Positions 34,301 through 44,740 of a stretch of DNA of 64,000 bases are shown here, piece by piece. The stretch comes from Prunella strophiata (lineage: Eukaryota; Chordata; Aves; Passeriformes; Prunellidae), in assembly GCA_036583965.1 (NCBI GenBank), contig JAZBQD010000018.1, forward strand, positions 68,921,785-68,985,784, in the 5' to 3' direction. The notes below the pieces were generated by a model. It did not search any database. It saw only the letters and a list, made by a program, of their open reading frames with translations, and was not told where the DNA came from. Within the stretch, counting starts at the first letter, position 1. The number at the start of each line of letters is the position of its first letter. A program made the translations under genes and the position numbers.

Positions 34301-34904
34301 AGCAGGAATGCCCCAGAATGCAGCTGCAGCATCTCCTGTCCTGACCCCCTCTCTACATCAGCAGCACAAAAAAATTCCAAGAACAATCCCCATTCCCTGA
34401 TTTCAAGAACACTGAGGTTTCCTAAATATTCTCTTTGTCTTCTAATGAATTCCAGGGTGGAATTAAACCAGGAGGATCAGGCAGGGAGCACATGGAGCAC
34501 AGGCTCCAGCAGTTCCAGGGGCTGATGGATCACACCCCACACAGCAGCAAAAGCCAAAAACCTTCCCAAATCCCTCTAACACAGGGCAGGGAATTTATTT
34601 CCATCCTCCCCTCTGGCTGGAGCTCACATTCCAAGGATCTGAGCACAGGTGCTGCTCCATCCCCATCCCAGCTGTCCCCACAATCAGCATCCAGCTCCAC
34701 AGTGGGGTGGGGAGCAGAATTCCCACTCCTGGGAATTATCTGGAATGGCAGCCCCATGGGTGCCACATGCACAGAAGCCCCTTGTCCCCACCATTTCCTT
34801 TCCCAAATCCCAGTTGGGCCAGTTTATCCCCATGGAAAATCCAATTTCTACCCCCAAACACACAAACCCACCCACTGTGTCCCCAGGATCACCCAGCTCC
34901 AGCC

Positions 34905-36530
34905 CTGGTCCCCAGGACAGTGACAGTCACAGATCCATGATCCCCAGGACAGTGACAGTCACAGATCCATGGTCCCCAGGACAGTGACAGTCACAGATCC
35001 ATGGTCCCCAGGACAGTGACAGTCACAGATCCATGGTCCCCAGGACAGTGACAGTCACAAACCCATGGTCCCCAGGACAGTGACAGTCACAGATCCATGG
35101 TCCCCAGGACAGTGACAGTCACAGATCCATGGTCCCCAGGACAGTGACAGTCACAGATCCATGGTCCCCAGGACAGTGACAGTCACAGATCCATGGTCCC
35201 CAGGACAGTGACAGTCACAGATCCATGGTCCCCAGGACAGTGACAGTCACAGATCCATGGTCCCCAGGACAGTGACAGTCACAGATCCACGGTCCCCAGG
35301 ACAGTGACAGTCACAAACCCATGGTCCCCAGGACAGTGACAGTCACAGATCCATGATCCCCAGGACAGTGACAGTCACAGATCCATGATCCCCAGGACAG
35401 TGACAGTCACAGATCCATGGTCCCCAGGACAGTGACAGTCACAGATCCATGGTCCCCAGGACAGTGACAGTCACAAACCCATGGTCCCCAGGACAGTGAC
35501 AGTCACAGATCCATGGTCCCCAGGACAGTGACAGTCACAGATCCATGGTCCCCAGGACAGTGACAGTCACAGATCCATGGTCCCCAGGACAGTGACAGTC
35601 ACAAACCCATGGTCCCCAGGACAGTGACAGTCACAAACCCATGGTCCCCAGGACAGTGACAGTCACAAACCCATGGTCCCCAGGACAGTGACAGTCACAG
35701 ATCCATGGTCCCCAGGACAGTGACAGTCACAGATCCATGGTCCCCAGGACAGTGACAGTCACAGACCCATGGTCCCCAGGACAGTGACAGTCACAAACCC
35801 ATGGTCCCCAGGACAGTGACAGTCACAGATCCATGGTCCCCAGGACAGTGACATTGACAAATCCATGGTCCCCAGGACAGTGATATTGACACAAATCCAT
35901 GATCCCCAGGACAGTGACAGTCACAAACCCATGGTCCCCAGGACAGTGACAGTCACAGATCCATGGTCCCCAGGACAGTGACAGTCACAGATCCATGGTC
36001 CCCAGGACAGTGACAGTCACAAACCCATGGTCCCCAGGACAGTGACAGTCACAGATCCATGGTCCCCAGGACAGTGACAGTCACAAACCCATGGTCCCCA
36101 GGACAGTGACAGTCACAAACCCATGGTCCCCAGGACAGTGACAGTCACACAGATCCATGATCCCCAGGACAGTGACATTCACAAACCCATGGTCCCCAGG
36201 ACAGTGACAGTCACAAATCCACAGTCCCCAGGACAGTGACAGTCACAGATCCATGGTCCCCAGGACAGTGACAGCCACAGATCCAGGATCCCCAGGACAG
36301 TGACAGTCACAGATCCATGATCCCCAGGACAGTCCAGGACAGTGACGTACAGATCCATGATCCCCAGGACAGTGACAGTCACAGATCCATGGTCCCCAGG
36401 ACAGTGACAGTCACAGATCCACAGTCCCCAGAACAGTGATAGTCACAGATCCATGATCCCCAGAACAGTGACAGTCACAGATCCATGATCCCCAGGACAG
36501 TGACAGTCACAGATCCATGATCCTCAGGGG
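34905..36530. repeat. Second about 31-bp minisatellite array, 1.6 kb
   Basis: Same unit as the array at 28085-31215 (ccaggacagtgacagtcaca), but dominated by the catggtcccc type with an aaacccatggtcccc variant. Confidence 0.97.
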
Positions 36531-36569
36531 GGTTGAAATCCACGTGTGTGTGGCACTTGGGGACACAGC

Positions 36570-37450
36570 TTCATGGAATTGCTTGGATGGAAAGGGACCT
36601 TAAATCCCATCAGCCCCACCTTGTGCCATGGGCAGGGACCTTCCCCTGTCCCAGGGTGCTCCAAGTCCTGTCCAGCCTGGCCTTGGGCACTGCCAGGGAT
36701 CCAGGGGCAGCCACAGCTTCTCTGGGCACCTGTGCCAGGGCCTGCCCACCCTCCCAGGGAGGAATTCCTGCCCAACACCCCACCCAAATCTCCCCTTTTC
36801 TACTGGGAAGCCATTCCCTGTGTCCTGTCCCTCCCTGGCAGGTGTGTCTGGACCCTCACCCAGGTGTCACCAGCAGCTCCCCCCACGTGTCCCCTCCTGT
36901 GCTGGCTCCGTGGCAGAGCCATCCCTGCACCTCCCACTGCAGAGCTGCTGCAGCAGCTGCTGTTTCCATGGGAACCCTTGGCAGGCAGCCACATCCCAGC
37001 CCTGCATCCCTGACAGCATCAGCCCACAGCCCACCTGCAGCCCCTCCTGCTCTGGGATGGGAGGGGGCTGGGACCAGGGGCTGTCTGTGCCAACCCAGTG
37101 TCCAGAGAGGGAGCTGGGAAGGGGCTGGAGCTCCAGGAGCAGCTGAGGGAGCTGGAAAGGGGCTCAGCCTGGAGAAAAGGGGGATCAGGGGGAACTTGTG
37201 GCTCTCCAAAACTCCCTGAATTCTTGGAGCCAGGTGGGAGTTGGGATCTGCCCCAGGGAACAGGGACAGGAGGAGAGGGAACGGCCTCAGGCTGGGCCAG
37301 GTTGGATATTGGGAAAATTCCTTCCTGGAAAGGGATGGAGTGCCCCATCCCATCCTGGGGATGTGGCACTTGGGGACATGGCCACTGGTGACCTGGGAAT
37401 TCAGGGGTGTCCAAGGGCTTTTCCAGCCTCAACGATTCCACGCTTCTACT
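36570..37450. mobile_element. Two CR1-like LINE fragments, one reverse and one divergent
   Basis: 36570-36840 is a reversed CR1 3' piece (gtccagcctggccttgggca, gaagccattccctgtgtcct). 37150-37450 resembles another family member (gccaggttggatattgggaa, ttccagcctcaacgattcca). Between them is unique sequence without recognised exons, although CAP-Gly exons of DCTN1 would be expected near here. Confidence 0.6.
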
Positions 37451-37821
37451 GCAGAGAGCAAGGACGTGTCCATTCCATTTTTCCCCAACTGATTTTACCT
37501 CCCACTTCCTTGGGGAGGAGAAATCCCACCCACAACCAACACCCCCCGGCCCCGATTCGTTAATCCCGATGCCACAAACGCTTCCAGGGCGGAGCTCCCG
37601 GCTTGGCACACGCTGCCAAGGCAGGAAGCTGGCACAGCCCCTGCCAGGGAAACATTCCCGACAAAGCAGAGCTGCCGGGCCCACAGCCAGGGACAGGGGA
37701 CAGACGGGTGTGGGAAAAGGGGGAGGAATGCTCAGAGCAGACAGGGATGCTCCAGTTCCACTGGAATTCCTGTGGGATTCCACAGGCTCAGAGGGGTTCA
37801 GTGGTGTGTGAGCCCGCTGGG

Positions 37822-38321
37822 NNNNNNNNNNNNNNNNNNNNNNNNNNNNNNNNNNNNNNNNNNNNNNNNNNNNNNNNNNNNNNNNNNNNNNNNNNNNNNN
37901 NNNNNNNNNNNNNNNNNNNNNNNNNNNNNNNNNNNNNNNNNNNNNNNNNNNNNNNNNNNNNNNNNNNNNNNNNNNNNNNNNNNNNNNNNNNNNNNNNNNN
38001 NNNNNNNNNNNNNNNNNNNNNNNNNNNNNNNNNNNNNNNNNNNNNNNNNNNNNNNNNNNNNNNNNNNNNNNNNNNNNNNNNNNNNNNNNNNNNNNNNNNN
38101 NNNNNNNNNNNNNNNNNNNNNNNNNNNNNNNNNNNNNNNNNNNNNNNNNNNNNNNNNNNNNNNNNNNNNNNNNNNNNNNNNNNNNNNNNNNNNNNNNNNN
38201 NNNNNNNNNNNNNNNNNNNNNNNNNNNNNNNNNNNNNNNNNNNNNNNNNNNNNNNNNNNNNNNNNNNNNNNNNNNNNNNNNNNNNNNNNNNNNNNNNNNN
38301 NNNNNNNNNNNNNNNNNNNNN
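37822..38321. other. Assembly gap, 500 N
   Basis: Exactly 500 N, which suggests a gap of unknown real size. The DCTN1 CAP-Gly/first exons and the 5' part of the LRR gene may be missing here. Confidence 0.99.
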
Positions 38322-38696
38322 AGGATGGACACATCCGGACCCTTGCCCGTGCCCCCCTCTCCGCAGGAGCGTTAGTTCCTTCGGCGCGCTCGGTGAGAAG
38401 GAGGGGGTGGGATTGGTCGCAGAGCTCCTTTGGGACCTGAGAGGTTGTCTTCTTTACAAATGATAATTAGTGTAATTTGCTTAATAGCATGGTTGGCATC
38501 CAGAGGCCACAGATAATGAGCGGGTCTAGTCTGTCCTGTAAAAACACTACTCCAGCATGCCCAGCGCCGCGGGCTCAGCCTCCCTCGCCTGTTTGCGGAG
38601 GGTGCTCCGTGGTCTGACTGTTTGGTGTTGGGGAAAATGAGGCACGAGGAGGAGGGAACACACCTCGCTAATTCCCCAATCCCCTGGTAGCCAGGT

Positions 38697-39378
38697 GAAG
38701 ATAAAGCCAGCACGGAGAATTCCGGTAACGCTGGGCTGCTCCGGGCGGCACGGCCGGGCGCTGGCAGAGGTGCTGCCCCTGGCACAGGGGCTGGGTGCCC
38801 GCCTGCACGCCCTGACCCTGCACGGCTTCAGCTGCCGGGACCCGTTCTCGCTGACCGCGCTGCTCTCCAGCTGCCCCGACCTGCAGAGCTTCAGCGCCGA
38901 GCTGGAAATGCCACCGGACCCCCACACCCACCAGGAGCCCCCCGAGGAGGAATCCCCCGCCCCGCCAGCACGCTGGGCCACCGACCTGCTGCCCCGGGGG
39001 CTGCCCCGCCTGCAGAGCTTCTCGCTGACCCTGGGCGCGCCCGTACCGGCGGCGCACGGGCCGGTGCTGAGCTCCACGCTGGCCTCGCTGCTGTGCGGGG
39101 CCCCGCGGCTGCAGAGCCTGCGCCTGCTGGCCGTGCCCTTCCCGCTGGACTCGGTGCTGGAGCCGGCGCTGGCGGGGCCGGGGCTCCGGGAGCTGCGGGA
39201 GCTGTCGCTGGCCGAGAGCCGCGTGTCCCCCGGCGCCGTGTGGCAGCTGCTGGCCTCCGAGGGGCCCCTGCGGCGCCTGGAGCTGTCCCGCTGTCCCGAC
39301 ATCCACCGGCGCGACTACGACAGCTTCCTGCAAGCCGTGAGGAAGCAGCGGCTGGACCTGGACATCACCTGGGAGTAG
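38697..39378 (+). CDS. Leucine-rich-repeat protein, 3' terminal exon (partial gene)
   Basis: About 226 codons are open to TAG at 39376-39378. A CAG just before 38697 is a plausible acceptor, so the true 5' exons probably lie in or before the gap; an ATG at 38695 in the same frame is likely incidental. The protein has irregular leucine-rich repeats of the RI/F-box type (LHALTLHGFSC, LQSFSAELEM, LQSFSLTLGA, LQSLRLLAVPF, LRELSLAES, LRRLELSRCPDI) and ends QRLDLDITWE. The spacing resembles LRRC/FBXL-type substrate adaptors, but I cannot name the gene. The sequence is very GC-rich with a clean frame. A poly(A) signal follows 14 bases after the stop. Confidence 0.8.
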
Positions 39379-39388
39379 CGCTGGGGTT

Positions 39389-39397
39389 TTTAATAAA
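39389..39397. terminator. Overlapping poly(A) signals of two convergent genes
   Basis: AATAAA on the plus strand (39392-39397, LRR gene) overlaps ATTAAA on the minus strand (39389-39394, SDR gene, about 115 bases after its stop). Confidence 0.75.
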
Positions 39398-39507
39398 AGC
39401 GTCACGGTCACACCCGGCCGGCGCCGTGTTGTCGCCTCGGCAGCACAGGGTGGGTACAGGGGGAGCAGGGCGACATCCGTGTCCCGGAGAGGGGACATCC
39501 CGGCGGC

Positions 39508-41636
39508 TCAGCCCTGCTCCGTGAGCCCCGTCAGCCGCTCCGATGCCTCCCAGAGCTTCCGTGCCAGCGCGGCGTCGCGGGCGGCCGCCGAGGGCAGTGC
39601 CAGGCGGCAGCTGCTGTCGAAATATTTCCCGGTGATGCCCGCGGCTTCCTCCGAGACGGCGCAGAAGATGGTGCTGGCAGCGCCCTGCTCGGCCGACTGC
39701 GGGGAAACGGCGGTGAGGAGGGGTCTGGCAGCCCCCTCCCACCGCGCTGCCCCCGGGCCGGGCAGGACCGGCCCCGCTCACCTTCAGGAAGGGGCGGAGG
39801 AGGACGAAGAGCGCCCGCACGGCCCAGCTGAAGTGGCGCATGATGCTGGTGCTCACCACGCCGGGGCTCAGCGCGTTCACCGTCACCCCTGCCGGGCCAC
39901 ACCGTCACCCCGGGGACCCCAAATCCCTCGGGGAGCAGCAGGAGCAGCCCCCAGCCTGACCTGTGCCACCCGCGGGGCACCCCCAGCCTGACCTGTGCCA
40001 CCCGCGGGGCACCCCCAGCCTGACCTCTGCCACCCAGCGAGTCTAACCCGGGTCAGCCCCCCCAGCTCTGCCGGCAGCCCCCGAGATCGGGCTGGGAGCA
40101 CAGGGAGCTGGGCCAGGGGATGTCCCCAGGGTGTCCCCAGCACCCACCTGTGCCCTGCAGGCGCCGTGCCAGCTCGGCGGTGAAGAGCACGTTCATCAGC
40201 TTCGTGCTGCTGTAGGCGGCGTCGTGCCCGCCCGGGCGCCGCTGCCCCGTCAGGAACGCGCTGTCGGCCGTGCCCACGCTGTGCCGGAACGACGACACGT
40301 TGACCACCCGGGCGGGCGCCGAGGCCTTCAGGAGGTCTGTGCCAAGCAGGGGGTGAGCGAGGAGGGGTCCCCAGAGCCCCCTCGCCTCCCCCAAGCCCTG
40401 CACTCACCCAGGAGCAGGTTGGTGAGCAGGAACGGACCCAGGTAGTTGGTGACAAAGGTTTGCTCCAAGCCCTCCGAGGTGATGGCGAAGGGCAGCCCTG
40501 AAAGGAAGGTGGGCAGTGCCATGGGGCATCGGGACGGGGTGCTGGACCCCTGTTAGGGCCGCAGGGCTTTGCCTGGCACCTACCGGTGACGCCGGCGTTG
40601 TTGACCAGCACGTCCAGGCGCGGCTCCTCGCGCAGCACGGCGGCGGCGAAGGCGCGCACCGAGGCCAGCGAGCCGGTGTCCAGCAGCCGCAGCGCCACCG
40701 CGGGGTTGCCGGTGGCCGCCCGGATCTCCTCCACGGCCGCCTGGCCCCGCTCCCGGCTCCGGCACGCCAGGATGGTGCGGGCGTTGCGGCGCGCCAGGTC
40801 CATGGCCACGCACTTGCCGATGCCTGCGGGACACGGAGAGGGTGTGGGCTGGTGCCAGCCGGGTCCCTCTGTGCCCTGGCACAGCCAAAACCACCCAGCA
40901 GGAATTGATGGGCACTGGGGAGGGAGCCCAGCAGGTGTGGGACCACTCTGTCCCTGCACTTGCCAATGCCTGCAGGACACTGAGAGGGTGTGGGCTGGTG
41001 CCAGCCGGGTCCCTCTGTGCCCTGGCACAGCCAAAACCACCCAGCAGGAAGTTATGGGCACTGGGGAGGGAGCCCAGCAGGTGTGGGACCACTCTGTCCC
41101 TGGGCACATGTGGACATCCCAATCCCAGCCTGGGAGTGCCAACATCTCCAGCAGTGCCAGCCCGACCACATGCTTGGCACTGGAGCACAGGTGGGAGCAG
41201 TGCCCCCATCCCTGGTGTGACATGGTGGCCCTGGTGGCCTTGTCTGTCAGTCATTAACAGGGCTGAGACAGAGCCCAGCCTCGGGAGGTGGGCAGGGGGC
41301 ACCAGCAGCCCACTGTGGGTGCCCAGGACCTGCCACCAGCTTCTTCTGCGGCCACCTGCACTCCCAAAGCAGGGACCGGGGTCCTGGGCTGGCAAAGCGA
41401 CACCCGTGTCCCCTGCAGGTCACCTCTCAGCCATCACGCCATCACCGCACGCGTGTCCCCGCCGCCCCGCCCCGCTCACCGCTGTTGGCTCCGGTGACAA
41501 TCACTGTCTTGCCCGTCAGGTCCGTGGGACACTTGCGGGGCTCCCAGGGGCTCCCGCGCCTGGCCCGGAGCAGCAGGGCCACCAGCAGGAGCAGCAGGAG
41601 CCACCACGGGGGGCTCAGAGCCCCCGGCAGCTCCAT
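39508..41636 (-). CDS. Retinol dehydrogenase-like short-chain dehydrogenase (RDH11/12/13-type), complete, six coding exons
   Basis: Coding exons are 41480-41636, 40584-40823, 40408-40497, 40148-40336, 39782-39888 and 39508-39696, all with GT-AG introns and matching phases. The ATG at 41636 opens an N-terminal membrane anchor (MELPG then WWLLLLLLVALLLRARR), then TGKTVIVTGANSGIGK (NADP(H)-binding TGxxxGIG, split by intron 1), VLVNNAG (NNAG motif), RVVNVSSF (catalytic Ser region), YSSTK (YxxxK catalytic Tyr/Lys) and LSPGVV. About 325 residues, normal for the SDR7C family, which reduces retinal and other carbonyls at ER or similar membranes. The frame is intact. RDH12, RDH13 and DHRS13 types are all similar, so the paralogue is left open. 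Confidence 0.93.
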
Positions 41637-41639
41637 GGC

Positions 41640-42913
41640 CGGGCTGGGGTGGGGCTGGGGACAGAGGTCACAGCAGGACCTTTGGCCGGCACGGCACGGC
41701 ACGAGTCCCTCTGCTCCGTGACAAGGGACAGCAGAGCGGCTGGAGCAGGCAGGAGGGTGAGCAACGTGTCCCCCTGTGCCACCCCACTGTCCCCAGTGCC
41801 ACCCTGTCAGGAAATGACAGTTAATTAATTAACTGCCGTTAATAAAACCACACCGGTTTTTTTTTTTTTTTTTTCTCTCCACCAACATTTTCTGCCAGTC
41901 TGCCCAGGCTGGATCCAAAATATATTTTCCACCCCAGAGTTCCTCTGTGGTGTGGAGTAACACGGGAGGAACTGCACCAGCGTAAAAAAAAATGGGGTGA
42001 CAAATAGGAGGGGTGATTTTGGGGTTTCCTGTTTTGTAGGGCCGCCAGAGCCGACCCTCGATGAGCGCTGAATTAACACCCGAGCGCGCGATGGTGAAAC
42101 CGCTCTCACGCTAATTAGGAACCGAAAGCCACGCCCACTCTTCCTGTGCTAATGAGGGTCTCTAAATCCAACTCGGGGGACTTTAAAGCTCCCTGTGTCG
42201 CACCGCTGTCCCCGGTGTTAATTAGGAAATGAAAGCCACGCCCACTCCATCTTCTGCTAATGAGGAACCCAAATCCCTGAGGTCTCACCTGGCGCTAACG
42301 AGGAACTGAAAAGCGCATCTCGTGCTAATGAGCTTAAGCCACGCCCACTCTTCATATGCTAATGAGAGTCTCTATAAATGCAACTCGGGGGATTTTAAAG
42401 CTCCCTGTGTCACACCGCTGTCCCCAGTGCCACCTCAGTGTCCCCGGTGCCACTCCAGGGCTGCTCGCCCGCGCCGCTCCGGACTCCCTGCGACCCCAGG
42501 GGGGCGATGCCCCCCGTGCCCCCCAAGGTCCCCGTCCTGCCGTGCGGGGACACTCGGACACGCCAGCGCTGGAGCACGTCCCTGTGGGAGCCAGGACCTT
42601 CAGGAGTGGCCCGGCGGGCGGGGACAGTCCCCGCGAGGGACCCCGAGCAGCGCCCGGAGCTCCCGGGAAGGCAGAGGAGGCTCCGGGCAGCCTCTGCCCG
42701 CCCAGCACGGAGAGCTCGGGGCGAAGCCACACGTGTCACCCCGTCACCTCCCCCTTATTCCTCATTTGGGGACAAAGGGGCTGCGGGCACCAGCCACGTG
42801 CGGGTCCGGGCGCTGGTGGCACCGTGGGTGCAGCTCCCGGTGCTCCCGGCGCGGCTCCGGTGGCACCGCCGGGTCCGCAAAACTAATTTTATGTATTTTT
42901 TATTTCTTTCTTC
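41640..42913. promoter_or_regulatory. SDR upstream region with repeated TAAT / CCACGCCCAC block
   Basis: Between the SDR start and the C2orf81 stop. At 42110-42420 two related blocks of about 240 bp each carry gctaatNaggaa, gaaagccacgcccactc, gctaatgag and actttaaagctccctgtgtc. The blocks offer many TAAT (homeodomain-type) cores and several CACGCCC (KLF/Sp-type) boxes. A poly-T tract lies at about 41857-41873. Regulatory function is inferred from motif clustering only. Confidence 0.5.
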
Positions 42914-42922
42914 TTATTTATT
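42899..42922 (-). terminator. C2orf81 poly(A) signals around its stop codon
   Basis: On the minus strand the final codons and stop read AATAAATAA (42914-42922), and a second AATAAA lies at 42899-42904, giving a 3' UTR of only a few tens of bases if used. Confidence 0.55.
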
Positions 42923-44736
42923 TCTGTTAGCAGCGTTGGAGAAGAACCCCGAGGTGCGGGGACTGCGGAGCTGCGGAGTGCCCCACGGTGCCATGCCCGG
43001 TGCCACCCCCGGCACCGGCGACAGACGAGGTGACGGGGATCTGCCCGGAGCCGGGGACTGCCGCATGGCCAGGAAGGTTTCCAGCCGCTCCTCCGATTCT
43101 CCGTACTCCGAGATGCGGCACTCGGGGTAGGGCAGGATGGGTTTCAGCTCCTGCTCCGCCTTCCTCAAGGCCTCGTCCCCCTGCTCGTCCCCGCCGTGCC
43201 CCGCCAGGGCCGGCCCGCGCCGCTCGGTGACGCCCCAGCGCACGGTGACACCGGGTGCCAGGCGGGCCGATGCCAGCCAGGGGTCGCACAGCTGCGGCTC
43301 GCCCTTGGTGGCCCGCCCGGTGCCCGGGAGGACCTGCAGGGACCCCCGTGGGGGTAACCGGCTCCGCGAGGGTCCGGAGCGCGCCCGCTCGGGCTCCACG
43401 CTCACGTCCACCACCTTCACCTCGGGCAGCACCCAGCGGGTGGCACCGCGGCGGGCACCCAGCCTGGGCACCCCGGCGCTGCGGGAGGGTCTGCGCGGCT
43501 GGATGGATGCCAGGCTGGAGCGGGAGGAGGACGATGCCGGCGGTGGCTCCTGCTCGCCGACCTTCGCCGCGCCCTCGCGGGGCTCCTGCGCTGCCGCCGC
43601 CGGGGGCTCCGAGGGCGCCGCCGGCAGCGGAACCGGGGGCGCGTCCAGCGGGGCCGGCCGGAGCCGCGGGGGCCGGGAGGGTCGGTGGCCCCTCCCGGGA
43701 GCCCGGGAGAAGCGGCGGCCCCTGCCGGGGAACTGGGGAGCGATGGGCAGCTCCGGGCGGGGTGGCACGGGCGCGATGGCAGCGCCGGGAGGCCGAGCGG
43801 GAGGAGCTGCGGCCGGGAACTGGCACGGCGGGCAGAGGGGACCCGGTGTGGGTGGCGGGGTTCCCGTGGCACCGGGTGTCCCACGGCCCCGGAGCCACCG
43901 GGGCTCAGCCCGAGGGGTCTCGGGGAAGGGGGATCGGGGCGCGGCTCACCTGGGGCAGGGGGACATCCAGGCGGGCAGCAGCGTCGCGGACCTTGCCGAG
44001 GCGACGTTTAGGCTTGGCTGTCACGGGGAGATCTTCGGACGGGACCTGGCGGGGGGACAGAGGGACATCCGGGGCGGCAGCAGCGCCGGGGACCTCGTCG
44101 GGACACACGGGCGAACTTCCAAACTCGGATATCACGGAGAAATCCTCGGACGACACCTGGCCGGGGACAGAGGGGACCCGCTGTGGTGACACCGCCACTC
44201 CCACGCCCCGGGCGGCTTCCGAGGGTCGGGGATCGTGTCACCTCCTCCAAGGGCGGAGAGACCTCCGAGACGGTGACAACGCCCGGCGTCCAGGAGTCCC
44301 AGGGGCAGGTTGGGGGCTCCTCGTCCTCCTTGCAGACCCCGTCCCGCTCGGGCTCCGGGTCCCCCTCGGGCTCCGGGTCCCCGTCGTCGCGCACCAGGAA
44401 GCGCCACTCGGCGACAAACAGGATGGCGTTCCGCGCCCGCGACACCGTGAAGGGCACCCGCTGGGGACACAGCGCTGAGCGGTGCCACCCCCCCCAAAAA
44501 AAACCTCCCCGAATCACGGCGGGTGGGGTTTTTTTGGGGGGGGTCTCTCACCTGCCGGGCCGCGGCCGCCAGCGCGCACTCGGTCAGGACGCGCTCCAGG
44601 AGCTCGTCCAGGATGGGCTCGACATCGAGGGGCTCCCTGGGAGGGACCTCGGGGGACGGCGTGGGCTGGGTGGGGGTCTTCAGGGAGCCCTTCTTGGAGT
44701 GCCGGGGCTGCGGCCGGCCCGGCGTTCGGGGCTTCT
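42914..44736 (-). CDS. C2orf81: C2orf81 orthologue, uncharacterised protein, partial (first exon not found)
   Basis: Exons seen are 44552-44736, 44242-44460, a middle exon ending at 43950 (start about 44156-44173), and terminal 42914-43819. The protein reads EPILDELLERVLTECALAAA, VPFTVSRARNAILFVAEWRF, LVRDDGD and EEPPTCPWDSW, then a Pro/Ala-rich middle, KVVDVSVEPERA and LASARLAPGVTVRWG, ending SNAANRNK. This order matches mammalian C2orf81, whose IPFTISQAREA...EWRFLARDEGE segment is the most conserved. Function unknown; no enzymatic motif seen. It lies next to WDR54, head to head, as in human. The initiating exon must lie within or beyond the tandem arrays. The stop overlaps a poly(A) signal. 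Confidence 0.87.
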
Positions 44737-44740
44737 CTAC

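Noticed and set aside
31891..34386. VRVT, SPSL and HPHC repeat proteins, the last looking like a His-rich metal-binding protein
   Set aside because: All three derive from a perfect 12-bp satellite in an intron.
40842..41828. 328-codon plus-strand frame opposite the SDR gene
   Set aside because: It is the antisense shadow of SDR exons and of a duplicated intronic block (about 40840-41110), with no family similarity.
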